Source: Sipunculus nudus (taxonomy: Eukaryota; Annelida; Sipuncula; Golfingiida; Sipunculidae). From it: a stretch of DNA of 64,000 bases. The DNA is taken from positions 48,743,058-48,807,057 of the forward strand of contig CM049310.1 of the NCBI GenBank assembly GCA_026874595.1. Reading direction: 5' to 3'. Under the pieces are notes generated by a model that saw nothing but the letters and a program-made list of their open reading frames with translations, made no database searches and was not told where the DNA came from. Both the position numbers and the translations under genes were made by a program. This document shows, one piece after another, positions 47,104 through 61,088 of the stretch. How positions within the stretch are numbered: the stretch's first letter is position 1; every line of letters starts with the position of its first letter.

Positions 47104-47116
47104 AGAGAGAGAGAGA
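47034..47116. repeat. CT / TA / GA compound microsatellite
   Basis: A CT run (about 47034-47073) passes into a TA run (47073-47100) and then a GA run (47102-47116). CT on one side and GA on the other make the whole tract self-complementary. Confidence 0.9.
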
Positions 47117-48667
47117 AAGGCACCGTGATCAAAGGCCTTTAATATTTCGGTAATATAGTGGCAACCATTCATGAGAAATCTGATAAATTTTTGTATGAAT
47201 TTAACCATACAAAAAATATATACAAGTATAAAAAAAGCAAAATGTGTCAGGAGCATTCTCGAGAACATGACCTTAATTTAGGTAAGATCTGGCCTCTGAT
47301 CTCTCACCTTAGGCACATATCCAATTTCAAAGAATTCTGTAAATTGTCCAAAATTATGTTGTTCATACTGTTTTGTAGTGGCGGTGAAGGTGAAGTTAGC
47401 TTAAAAATGAGAGATATGCGTAAAGATGGCGCCACCAGTCTTCTTCTTGTATACAAAATAATGTTACACAAGATCCGAATTCAAGTCAAATTTCATTACC
47501 TCAACCGACGCTTGAGATTTCATGATTTATACAGGAATACTTTTCACTAAGGATGGACAAAATCATGGTAAAAATCACTCTCATGGATCCGTATAAAATG
47601 ACTAATGTATACTTGTGTGTACATGCAAGCGGAACCTGAAAACAGTACCCATCAATTAATTATCTCGTCTGCACCGTTGGCGGTGGCTACGTATCCGTAG
47701 TTGAACTATTTTATCCGAGACCTTTAGAATTGCATGGAATGCAAAGATTTATTTTGAAAACAGGGTATTCGCCAAGTTATTTTTAAAACATGGTCTAAAC
47801 ATTAAACATCACATGTGAGGCTATGTGTGGAGCAGCTTAAGACATATATCCCTCAGTTCTCGGAGGTAAAAAATGTTCAATAAGGTCTGTCTTATAAGTA
47901 GCGGAAAAGGCGTCCGTTTAAGCAGAGTTTGGCCGTGTCCCTATCTGAAATTCTTGCTCTACAGCCATGTGCAGTCCACATTGTGGCTAGATTCCACGGG
48001 ACTGTATCTCGTAACGGCCATTGAAAGGTAAAATCGATACTTATAATACGTAAATATAATAAGACGTCAATGATAAAATGATAAATAAGGTGAATGGCTA
48101 TCGGGACTGTCAGTATTGGGAAAGTTCTGGGAAGGGTTAAATTGTTTTAATAATTTCCATAGTAACAATTTCCTAGTGATTTCTAAATAAAGTAACCAAA
48201 ATGACGACTTTAGACAAAATATGAAATGAATTTCCTACCGTGGGAGGAAGACATTAGTCATCCCTTTCTCCAAAAATAAATTTTATCGATCCTTTTAATG
48301 TATGGATTCATTTCTTACCTAAAACTAAAAAAAACATTACTGGTAATCTAGTTTATATTAATATATTTAAATTCCCCCACAAATGATGCTTTCCAATGCT
48401 TCTGTGGAAAAAAGAAATCTTATTGAGCGGATCGAGTTAACAACCCTCCCCCCCCCGGTGTTATCGATTCCTCCAACCTATGTATACTATAACCTCACGG
48501 CACAACGGGGTGTCACGGATGAATAGCCAGCTACCTGACGGCACCGATATACGGGGTCTTGTTGTTATTCAGTGGCTCACGCTCCCAGCGTAAACCACCG
48601 CCAGAAAACACGCAGCGTATGTATACTCTGCATGGAATGTTAGGGCCGGGCCGAACGGCAAAGAACT

Positions 48668-48673
48668 ATATAT
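48668..48673 (+). promoter_or_regulatory. Candidate TATA box for membrane-protein gene
   Basis: TATATA within CTATATATG lies 172 bases upstream of the start codon at 48840, in locally GC-richer DNA. ATTGG, a reversed CCAAT box, occurs near 48818 but would then lie in the 5' UTR. A start of transcription near 48700 would fit. Confidence 0.3.
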
Positions 48674-48780
48674 GTACACGGGCACGCCCGTCTGCGAATC
48701 ATTCCAAGTTGTTGACTGCATAAGATCGCCATCCAACTGGAACCTTATTGTAAAAGTGACCCTACCTCAACAAATTATTT

Positions 48781-48855
48781 ATGACCCAGTGACTGCAGGC
48801 CACTTATAGGCAATCTGATTGGTTCATGGGTCATAGAGAATGGCTAATAATATAA
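48781..48855 (+). promoter_or_regulatory. Two short upstream ORFs before the membrane-protein start
   Basis: ATG ACC CAG TGA at 48781 is a three-residue upstream frame. ATG at 48826 opens a nine-residue frame ending at 48855, overlapping the main ATG at 48840 in another frame. If these bases are in the mRNA they could reduce translation of the main frame. Confidence 0.35.
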
Positions 48856-49609
48856 CAGTTCAGGGGAATAATAGCGGCGGGGTTGTCCGGGGTGAGAATG
48901 GAGTAAGCGCCGTGAATACTAAAGGAGAAGCGACCAGTGTATCATCGACACCAAATAGTCACGTCACTGACCTCGGGGCAGGTGGAACACACACGCTTGG
49001 AGACCCGGGTGGTGGAACGGTGGTTACAAAGGACAGCCGGCAAAGTAGGTACAAAAAAGACGGTCCTAAGGAACGGGAGGGTGGGTCGTGGGTGTGGAGA
49101 TCAACCCTCCCGAGAAAACACCCTGTAAACATGGGCGACACTGACGAAAATGAGAAAACTGTAAATACGGAGAATAACCAGAAAAGTTTACACGTGGATG
49201 TATCTAAAGCCAACGACAGGAGGAACGGGTCTACCGTTGTTTCTGTTGAAGGTGTCCAACTGCAGAACCTTAACAGCGCTGATGGTGGGAATACGGTCCG
49301 TTCTTCTGAACCAAAAGGGGTGCGGTTCAGCGAGACACCGGAGATAATCCCCGACCTAATGTCAGGATCACCGGCTCCGTCACCTGATGTAGATCACGAA
49401 GATGACAGTTTTCAGTCTAACGGGTTTCTGCCCCAGGGTAAAGAGGCTCACCCCCAGGCGTACGTACCCCGGGCTCACATACCCCACCCTGCACGTAAAA
49501 AGGAGGAATGCTGCAGTAAAAGTGCAATATGTATACTGACTCTCGTTGCCATCCTGTTGGTGGCTTGTGGAGTGATAGCGGCGCTGGTTGTCATTAAATA
49601 CCTGCCGAG
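48840..49609 (+). CDS. Membrane-protein gene exon 1
   Basis: Encodes residues 1-256 and two bases of codon 257. The open frame runs on to a TAA at 49611-49613 only because it crosses the donor GTAAGT at 49610. It is the longest open frame in the window, in GC-richer sequence than its surroundings. The hydrophobic helix reads AICILTLVAILLVACGVIAA and continues LVVI. The alternative, an intronless 257-residue protein ending at the helix, is possible but less likely given the perfect donor. Confidence 0.82.
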
Positions 49610-49898
49610 GTAAGTGGCTGTTTAATTATCTTCTTAAACTTTTCTTTATGTAAATGGTAGGTTACTTGTGAGTGTACCACTTTATACAGAATACATTTTT
49701 GTATGATACTCTATAAAGTTGCCAGTATTTATAGTGGCAGCACACACTTTCTGTGGAGCTGTATAGATTAGTCTGAATGGTATGTGCATATATATGGACA
49801 ATATCACATTCAAAGAAATAGAAAGTAAAAGACAAACAGTTTGGGTAAAGTTGGAGTCAAGAATGAATATATTGTTATTCCAACAACGACATCAGTAT

Positions 49899-49966
<68 letters not shown>

Positions 49967-52900
49967 TGTAACGATCTTCGAATCATAATGGCAACTATAG
50001 AAGCTTTGGGAGAATATTGTGAATATTTTAGGTTTCATCCTGATATAATTTCTAAGTGCTAGTGATTCACTTCAGTAAAAGGAAGTCGTTTCGTTAGTGA
50101 ACATAAAACTGGAGAGGGTTGGTGATTGGGTACTGTTTCATCAATATACGCCGTCAGCTTTTCATTGTACCTTAAAGCTGAAACATGCAATACTCTCTGC
50201 AATTAAATAGGTTTGGATATCAAACCATTAAATATGTTTACCTTGGTATTTTATTATGCAGTTTCTGAGCCCATCTAAATCTGTAAACGTAACCCTTAAG
50301 ATATGTGGCTTGTGATTCATTCGTCGTGTGTTACGTAATAGTACATACCAGCGAGTGATGTATTCTTTTTTGTCAGCTTTGCATGGGAAATCCACATGCA
50401 CTAGCTGTCTTGCCAAATAGTCGTCAAATCAGCTCTTTGCATGTTGACTGATACTCTGGCATATAACATGACCTTAAGGCATAAAGCTGTTGATTTTTAC
50501 ATCGTCCAATAAAATATTAGAGCAATATGATATAATTTTGAACGATGTTTTATATTGATCAGATATATTTCCCATTCCCATAATGAAGAAAAAAATCAGG
50601 GGAAAACTACACACTTCATGAAGCTTTCTATATCACAGTATACTTATACTTATTTCTTATACTTGTGGAAAACGCAACATTTCTGACTCATTGTTAAATA
50701 TTTTTCGAACATTCTTGTTGTTAATCATAAAAAAGCTGTAACGCTTGTTTTAATTTTTGTCCAAGAAATCCCATATATTGCTGACTGATTGCTATATTGA
50801 CTGTTGAAAGTGATCATCACAAAAAAGATTCTATCATTCTAATGCCCATTACAGACATAAGCGTTAGTTTCTGCCTCACGTCTATATGCAATCTAAAATC
50901 TTGAACACTTAAAAACACATAAATCCTGTGACTTTGGTATGAAAAAGAGGTGGGTAGTCAAAGGGTCACAATCTTATCCCTAAAATTATGAATATAAGTA
51001 ACCATCCGAAGTACAGGGATTCTGAAGAGGCTACCTAATCGCAGATACACTTGGGGGGGGGGGGGGGGTGACCATTGACTCATAATTTTAGCCGATTCTA
51101 GTGTTAAAGCACATCTTTACGATGTTATTGTACTTCCCCACACGATTCTGAGTCATGTGCATAATAAAATTGTGCGCAGAACAGAAACTGAGAACATGAT
51201 TAATTATTAAAACTTTAGCAATCCGTTTCGATCTTATTTTTTTTTCTTTCGCATTAGATAAAAAGGAAACAGCAGGCCTGTACATTTGAGAGAAAGCATT
51301 ATATGATTTATATTAAAGGATGGGAGAAATCTTTACAAAAGCGACAGATGTATATATTTAGAGTGCATGATTGCCTTTTTGCGGGTGAGGGTTTGAATTT
51401 TGCAATAAATCAATACGGGAAAAACAGTCAATAATACAGTAACCTTAATGGCATTTCATAATAATAAGATTTATTTTCTTAATAATAATATGTCTTAACT
51501 TGAGCCATGTAATTTGGATTGGTGATAATTATCGTCTCGCAGGTCTCTCTGTTCTATATGGATATTCCATTTCTAGTGGAATTGTAAATATAGAGTGGGA
51601 ATATGGTAGGAATTTAATTATCCTATGGTGAGGTCGTGAAATGAAAACTATTACGAAAAACTGATGAAAGAAAATCGCGAAAAGTTAATCCAGCGAATAT
51701 AAAGCAAACCACAGTATTCATAAGAGCGAATGATATATATGTGTATAATAAGAGAAGAATGTCAGTCCAAAAGGTAAAGGAAGGAAGCTCGTCATAGATC
51801 AGGCTTCTATGAACAGGATATTTATAAGAACAAGGTGATATATACCCACTTATACATCGCATAACTGTATAAGGGAAGTGGGGGTTCCTTGTGGAAGGTT
51901 TGTATTCTTCCTACAAATATTCAGGCTCAGATAAACCAGGTAAACGCAGGTATCTCCTGAATAAGTCAGCCAAACCAAAGATGGTTATAGGACTTAATTG
52001 TTCAGCAGTCGGCAGGGGCGGACCCAGGATCAAGGAAAAGGAGGGGACAAACCCAGGAAGAATAAAGACAACATAAAAAAAAGTCCCCAAATCTCGAAAA
52101 GGGGAGGGGGGGGGGATCCAAAGAGTGGTCTGAAACCCTTGAAAAAATGGTTGCGGCGGCTAAAAAAAAAGGGGTGGGGGGAGGGGAGGGCGGGTTTTCG
52201 GTTCCCATACACTGGATCCGCTTCTGGTCGTACACATTGGCACGATAAACTCGGGTGACAGACTGCATGTGCATTGCAGGAATGTTTGATTTTTTTTAAA
52301 GATTGCATTATACTGTAGTATATAGTGGAGGGCATTTTATTATATTGCTTTGCCAAGATTATTAGGTGGTTTTATTCAGTTCGTCAGGAAATACATAAGT
52401 ATCTCTAATTGACCAAATATTCAATTTGTATGAAACATGCTTGCCATATTGGTATTGGGTTCAGGTAGACTTCCTTTTTTGTTAGTCTTTCAACTTTAGT
52501 CCATTGGTTGCAATAGAAAATTGACGCGTGAACAAAAATAATAACAAGGGAAATAATTAATACATGCAAGAATATCAAAGAACTATTTGTTTTGTATGAG
52601 AAAAAAAAATTAAAATATTCACGAAGCAATTTTTTACGGACGTTGATTGGCTGTTAATGAAAACACCATAAATTTTGCACGAGAAAGTCCAGAAAGAATT
52701 GTGATAAGATATTATTGTGTGGATCGATATAGACTACTGTTAACTGTTAATCATAAGACACTTCGGTATATCCAAAGTTGCTGCAAGCGGCACCAAAAAA
52801 TGAAGGCGTTGTTCTATGCTGCTATGATATAGGAACGTCCATGAAAAGAAAACTGGCGTCTGTTTCAAGCATACATGCAGGATGTTATACCTTTTATATT

Positions 52901-53223
52901 AAGCTCCATAATATAACAACAAATTCTCCTGGTAAATGCTTTTATTGTTCACAAATTGTTTACTTATGGCAGTGATTATATTAAAAGTGAAGCGTACCTT
53001 ATAATAAACCGCTAATCTTTTTGGTTGTTCCGGACCAGTATATATATTAATGAACTGTAAGGCACATTAAAGTAACAACCGTTCGTGGGTCAAATAAAAT
53101 ACTTCAAAGGGATCTCTTGTGGAAGCTGGCCCCATATATAACACACAATATAAATGAAAATTACCGTTGTACTCGTAAATATTGCCTTCCTAGCTTCCTC
53201 TCCCGATGGCTGCTTAATTATAT

Positions 53224-53287
<64 letters not shown>

Positions 53288-54942
53288 TTTATTGAGGTCA
53301 CTGCACTCATCTGAGTTTGCTTAACAGATGGCTTTCGGGTTCAGTAATTACACACTTTGGCAAGGCGGTACAGACACCTGGGTGAACAAACCACACATAA
53401 AGGTGTCTCGTCAAGGTAGCATCTCATGAGTGACTTCATAACCCAGCCCAGCCAGTCAGAGAGTACACAGGTAATTACACCAGAATTAGGCGAGGCAACA
53501 AAGTGTAATTATGTTTGGACAATGAAATATGATAATTTGTTACTTATACTGTTCTAATGATTGTGGGTCTCTTTGATGTACAATAAACACTTTCTAAACA
53601 CTTACAGTTATTTGAATAAGCAGCCACTTTAAAAAAAAGCGGAAAAAGAAACACTACTCTTGTATTAACACCGCACTTCTGCAGCCTCTGCGAAATATTA
53701 CCTTATCCGGTTTGTCACAATGTCCATTGTCTGGATGCCCCCCCCCCCCCCCTTCCGTAATTGTACCACTTCTGTCGTATTAAGAGTCGGTTCTATATGT
53801 ATGACTCACTTTCATATAACAATATGTTTATTCATTACGAGCTTATTTGATACCAAGGAATGGAATGGCGTTGCCCTGGTTTAGATTAGCTGAACAGGGT
53901 CGATGTTTAAAGACTCATTTTAAGATTGCGAAAGAAGGTGTCATTTTAGCGCGCTTGCTCAGGTTTCCTGAATCACATTACATTCACAAATATTAAAATT
54001 CTTATACACACATCGTACAGGCACTGACATAAATATCAGAAAAAAACATGTATATTATCATCCCAAAATATTTTAAAGTTTGTGCATCAAAGATACGTAA
54101 GTCACTTCATATTCAGGAATATGTCAAAATGATTTTATCATTTTAATGCCTATTTTGTTAGCAGATATCGAATATTGCGAGTGCGCACCTCTCATGCAGA
54201 AAAAAAATATTTCAGACACGTCCTGTTAATAAAGCGCTCCATATTTACCAATGTATTACGTCTGGGACATAAAGAAGTAACGCATCTAGATTCGAAAGTT
54301 GTCCACGATTCAATTGGGAACATGTTATTATTCTGATTCTCTCCTGTAAAGCTCATGCCGGTTCACTCAGCCTCCTTACCAAAGGTACAACGATGGCTTC
54401 ATTTATAACATACTTCAATCGACATATCAAAACAGAGGGGTTCCCAAACTCTATCCACACACACATGGACCTGAAAACATCTTGGTCGCCTTGATCCCCA
54501 AGGCGAAAACATTAAGAACCTCCTCCTTCAAAGTTCAGGTGTTCAAGTGTTCAGTCTGCATGGTGTACTTTGTATTGAGAAGCACACGGAAGCGCAGGTC
54601 TTCCGCAAGTATCTGGCAAGCTTCCAGTTCCTTGTGTATGTATGTGTGTGTGGACCTACAGGACTGATGCTTTGTACACGTCATACGAACCCATCACAAA
54701 CCTACCATCTGTCAGTTCCTAGTTGTTAGCACTTGTATACATCATAGTTATCGAGTTACTGATTTTTTTTACTTCAATTAAACTGGCTCTCACGATGGTG
54801 TAGCGATTTGTGACATCTACATTGAAATGGACTTCCTTTGTATAGAGATAACGATAATTGTTTGTATAGCGAGATGACCTCACTGTGTATGTAGATTTTT
54901 CTGAAATAACACATTAAAATAATGAAATTAACAGTAAAAGTG

Positions 54943-54995
<53 letters not shown>

Positions 54996-56133
54996 CAGTA
55001 TATTTATGATTGTTATTATTATGAATATAAATATTGACTGATAATAAATAATTATTATTTAAACTTACATCAAATTCAGTCATGACAGAAATAAAACTAA
55101 CGAGACTGACACTTTTAATCATAAAACATTTTTTTGTTATTATTATGCATTATTATGTATTTTTTAAATATCATTATTATTGTTTTTGATGTTGATCTTA
55201 TGAACGGTGATTAAGCCGTCTAACAGGCTAAATATTACAACTACATTTAATGTGCTTTAATTACTTTGATAAATCCTAGTGTCCTTATAGCGACATTTTC
55301 TTCAATAAATATTATTATTTTCTATCTGTATCGTGAGTTCATAGATAGTACATCCGTACAACTGAATCAGTCACTCGCGTTATTATTAATTACAGTCTTA
55401 TGGTCAACAGACAGTACCAGTTAATGTCATGTAACTAAATAGAGTAAGTAGAATAGTATACAATAATGGGATAGGTCCTACGAATACCGTACTCACATGT
55501 GTAACGAATAAATCCGCCAAGGAAAACAAAAATTCTTTTATTCTTTTAAAGCGAGTCGAGTAATATATGTAGAGCTCTCAAAGCCTCTCATAGTGTTAAG
55601 TATACTCGCTGACACCCATGGTTTAGTTTACCAAGCTTAATCGCGTAGATCTAACATAATAAGCTGAAAGAGTCTGCACGGAATAAAGATAACATTGTTC
55701 TCAAAGAGAGAATTTGAATTGTATACCCTGTGACACCAGTGTATAAACCGACCCCGGCAAGCTCCGTCTGTCCGCGCCAATTGATGCATACGATCGGGAG
55801 TATTTTAATCTCTCTCCGTCACAACAAATAATTGTTACCCTATGTTCACCCTGAAGTATCGGGTTTCAGCTTAGTCATGATATATCCTGATGAATATAGA
55901 TAAACCCGATGACATCGAATTTATACCAAAAACTTCCTGTTATGTTAGTTTTCACGATGATGGTAAAAGGGAAAGGAAAATATCAAGTGTGTATGGAAGA
56001 AATGATAAGGACAAAGTTTAATTTATTTGTTGCTCTATGTTTTTTTTATAAACAACAAAGAACGATTACGAATAATAATAACAATATAATAATATTATTA
56101 ATAAAAATAATGATAACTTAAAATAATAACTAA

Positions 56134-56184
<51 letters not shown>

Positions 56185-56753
56185 TAATAAAGGTCTGGAG
56201 GCACAAATACAAATAGCCCCCTCGCCATGGAAGTGTGCGATAAGTGTTGCCCTAATATCCCACAATCTTGGCAAGAACACCTTTTAATTTTCAAAATACA
56301 TGCAAAATACGAATTCGACTTAAAGAGAAAACGATGATAACTTAAGACCCATGATAACTTTAAATATCCAGATGACCCTTGTTTTTAACAAGAAGCAATG
56401 AGGTATAATTTGTACGCTACACAGATTTAAACAAAGAGACCAAAGGGTCAAGTCTTACAATGACTCAAATATTGTGCATCATATAATGGGTAGCAAAAAA
56501 AATTAAATTGAAAAAAAACATGATCCTTTTAAATCAGTAAATTTCATAACCGAGCTGAACCGTAAACAACAGTACAAACAGGCAGTTTAAGGGTAAAACT
56601 AAGGGCATATCTAAAACTCTAAAATAAGCATGCAGTAATATTTCTAACCGAATTTATACTCTCTGGTAGCAATATACGCATATATACATGTAGGTAGTGT
56701 GTTTTTTACTGTGTAAGTCAGAACTGAGATGACCTAGCTTTCACATACTTGAC

Positions 56754-56788
<35 letters not shown>

Positions 56789-59700
56789 ATTGAATGAAAA
56801 AGTACGAAATATATTGCACATATTCTATGTAGGACACTTCACAACAGATATTTTCCTTATCATAAACAGTAGATGTGACGTCTCTATATAAATTCAACGG
56901 ACGTCTTTGATCGTATATTCTCCAAATGCACAGCCGTCGAAAACTACAAAAGCAACAAACACAAAGTGCAAAACGGTTTTTAAGTACACATAGAAGAAAT
57001 AAAATTCACCCATGGTCGTTGCGGTCATGGTTTCGCATAAAAAGCTCTTGTTTTCAGAAAACATTAGATAAGATCAACCATACCAATACTGGTGTGGCGG
57101 AGAAGATGCATGCATTGAGTGCGAAAAGAATGTGTATTCGTTCCAAGGTCTTTTAAGGGATTCAGAACAGCAATCGCTATACATGGGGTTGCATGTATCA
57201 TTTTGTGTGAATGTATTTGCAAAATTGCACAAAATCATTTTAAGCTCAGCTGATTGTAAGTCATCTATAAGCTATAGCGATCACCTTTTGCCCGGCGTCC
57301 GTCCCACCGTCCGCACGTTAACTGGGCACAAATCGTAGCCGTTAGACCTAGCTACATTTAACTGTATACATCTAAGGAGTTCCTATGCAAATTTCCTCGG
57401 AAACCTGAAATAAGGTCATGGTGACCTATATTTCGTGACCTACGGGCCGAAAACACAATTTTGAGCATCCAGGCAGTCGGACGGGGCACAAATTGTATCC
57501 ATTAGGCCTAGAATCTTCTGTCATGACCACAGGTTAGTCCTAGGCAAATGTCTTTGGAAATATGAAATAAGATCATGGTGACCTATATTCTTCAACCTAT
57601 AGGCAAAAGATGTCAACTGAGCACCATGAATGTCAGATAGGCACAAATTGTGTCTGTTAAGTCCAGAGTCTTCTAACACAAAAGCCAGGGACGTTCTAGG
57701 CACATCTCTTTGGAAACCCAAAATTATTTTGAGCACCAAAAGCGATGGGGCACAAATCGTATCCATTAGGCCTAGAATATTCTAACATAACAGTCAGTGA
57801 GGTCCCAGACAAATGTCCTTGGAAACATGAAATTAGGTCAGTGTGACCTATATTCTGCAATCTGCAGGGAAAAAGGTGTCACATGAGCACCCTGAATGTC
57901 AGATTGACACACAATGAATGCATTAGGCCAAAAATCTTCTTAAGCTACATCCTGGGAGGTTATAATCAAATCTCTTTGGAAACCAGAAATTATGTCATGG
58001 TACACAGGCTATATTCTATGCGCTATCAGCCAAAAAATATGTATTTGAGCATCCAGACAGACAAGGTCCAAATTGTATCTTATTTTCCTTTGAATCTTAT
58101 ATTGAAAAGTCTAGGGAGGTCTTTGGCAAGTCTTCTTTGAATCCTGAAATAAGGTAAATTAATTTTTATAATACACTTGCTGATAAACCCGGTATACCGG
58201 GCTTTTACCGGGTTTGGGAGATATATTTACTGAAATATTGAATGTGGGCTCATTTTTTATTATAAAAGTTAAAAGAAAATATAGATTTTTTAGTGGGATA
58301 CTCTCGGAAAACGATATGTACAAATATTTGTAACTGTTATTTTGTGGCGCTGTGCTCGTTGCAAAAATCATACCCCGGCATGTTTACCTTGAAGACCTGG
58401 TCAGTGACTGAAGAAGGAAACAGAAATATGCATACATCGTAAGTAGCAGAAGCGGACCCAGCGGGACTCCATGCAGTGGGTCCGTATCCCATTTTCAGCC
58501 ACCGCAACCCCTTTTTCATCGTGTCAGACAAATTTTGAGGCCTGAAACCCCCGCCACCACCCCAGCCCTGTTCCTGAAATTGGGACCTTGAATTAGGTTT
58601 TGTCATTAATCCTCCTGGGTTGAACTCTCCATTTCATAAAGCGAGAAACGTGTTTTTCTCTTTACTGACCACGCACGTGGGTCAAATCCCTCATGGAAAG
58701 CAAGCGTTATTCATGTGAACAATAGTCCTTAGTGTTGGAGGTTAAGTGACCACGATGCACGCATTCTGGTGATTGCCGAAGGCAGTTCGGCTGTGCTCGG
58801 TAAAAAAACGGAAAAATGACTCAAAATTATATGTATATTAAAAATTATTTATTTTCATATCGCCTATGTCACTGCGGGGATAATAACCTTTAAAATGATG
58901 TATGGCACAATATTGTACACAACGCGGTTTTAGAGAACATTGCGCACAAACGTGAACCGAATTCCTTTTATAAGTATAAAGATGTCAAATACAGTCAGAT
59001 TGGGCACAAATCGTATCCTTAATCCCTTAAATCTTCCAACACAACATCCAAGGAGATCTTGGCAAATCCCACTGGAAACCTGCCCGTGACAAGCCAAAAA
59101 AAAACATGATTTGTGGACCTTTAACGTCAGATGGGTACAAATAGTAGCATTAGGCCTAGGTCCTGGACTAATTTCTTTTAAAAATTAAAAAAAAAAAAGG
59201 TTATGGTGACCTATATTCTGCAAGCTATTGGCCAGAAGCATGATTCTGAGCAGTCAGACAGGGCACAAATTGTATCCATTATCCCTAGACTCTTCGGACA
59301 TGACATTTAGGGAAGTCCTTGGCAGTTATCCTTAGAAACCTGAAATTGGGTCATGATGACCTATATTCGGCGCGCTATTTACTAGAAACATGATTTTGAG
59401 CACACAGACAGACAGGGTACAAATTGTTTCCATTTTCCTTGGAACCCTCTCCACTTTCCTTGGAACCCTCTATTGTGAAATCCAGGGGGTCATGGGCAGG
59501 TCTCCTATGAATCCTGTAATTTTTTCTGTCCATTTTTCAACATAGTAACATAAGCCATAGGCTATTCTAACAGACAATATACAGCATTAATAAAAGAAAT
59601 GAGCACCCAGCCAGATTTAGCTGAGCGTTAATGACCATCGTCCACCTGTTTATTGCAAGCAATATATAACTCACAATATCACAGTAAAACCATTTTTACA

Positions 59701-60801
59701 GAGACATTGCTTTTACGGACACCTTTCTGGCACGGCCCCTTTGCAAATGTGTCCATGGCTTTTACCCTAATTCTATCGGCGAGGAACTACTGTGATTAGC
59801 TTTTTGATTGTGAGGGTTTCAAATTCGCGATATTCGCGAAATGGACATTATAGCGAAAATAAACCTCAGTGAAAAAGACGCTCATTTAACACTATATATA
59901 AAATTCTTTTTCATAGTGTCAAAAGACATAAATGTTATTATAGAGGAGAACATATTTTTTTATGTTATTCGTAAATGAAAGACTTATAAAAAAAATGACA
60001 CCAGGTCTTTTATATTGTTTTTCAATAAAAACAAGAATTTCTAATTCTCTGGTTTTCCATGCTCTCATAAGTTCATTTGCACGCATAGTATTTATCCCAC
60101 GGTAAGACCGCGAAAAGTGTCCCTCGCGAAACACTTAAAAAAAGAGAAAATCGCGAAATTTTAACCTCCCGAATTAGAAGTCATCAAAAGTATACAGTAG
60201 GTATATATATACATATTCGGTAGAACACGCGCCAACCAATTTGAAGATTTGCCGAGGAAGTATAATGTATGTGTATAAAGCCGTAATAGAAGATGATTAT
60301 GTTTATTAGATATACTTAAGTATATATTTAGGTCTGTAACGCTGTCCCCAACAGATACAACTGACATGACGGTCAGATATCTAAAAACGCGTTTTCAACC
60401 TATCAGCCGCTGTTATGTATACACACGTTTAATGATTCACGGAATGGCGACATCTGACGACACGGTGACAGTTACCTATTATACACCAGTAAATTGACAT
60501 CATAATCGCACCAAGATGTTCTGTTCAAAACCAGAAAGCACAGTCCTCTCGAAGTTTTGTTGTATTATTTCCATTGACGGCCTAGTGGTTGAACGGCGTG
60601 AGACGTCATGCATGGGTAACCGTGTGGCCGTGCGACTCCTTCTCAAAGGTCCCCCGTTCATTGTGCCCCTTTTTTGTCACAGGCCGTTTCGGCTGTATTC
60701 TGTGCGTTACTGACAGAAATTAATGACACATACTTAGATACGTAAACTTATTTTGTAGCTAAAGTGTGACACAAACATAACCCGTAAGTTACTTAACACT
60801 G

Positions 60802-60842
<41 letters not shown>

Positions 60843-61013
60843 CAAACACTATATATGTCATGTAGAGCACTCTCCCTTACAACCACTGTCCCTCCCTTTG
60901 TCTCTGTCCTTCAGTGGCGTCAGTTATCTTCAAGTGGAGAAGGGGATTTGTTAATGATAAGGGTAGGTTATAGCAGCTTTTTTGAAAGCCCTAACGGATA
61001 TTGAATGTTATTG

Positions 61014-61088
<75 letters not shown>

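Noticed and set aside
48959-49213. 84-codon minus-strand frame and a 63-codon + frame at 48937
   Set aside because: Shadows of the membrane-protein exon 1, which has the longer frame, good start context and a perfect donor.
49611-49613. TAA as the true end of the membrane-protein gene (257-residue protein)
   Set aside because: The stop lies inside a perfect GTAAGT donor, and a phase-matched, coding-like exon exists at 63729. An alternative transcript ending here is possible but not the simplest reading.
51998-52356. 86-108-codon frames on both strands
   Set aside because: They run through the G-rich MITE-like element and are rich in Pro/Phe or Gly/Lys from its composition.
60565-60715. tRNA-like wording (GGCCTAGTGGTTGAACGGCG)
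   Set aside because: An A-box-like segment is present but there is no B box and no cloverleaf. It could be a decayed SINE head, but I cannot support it.
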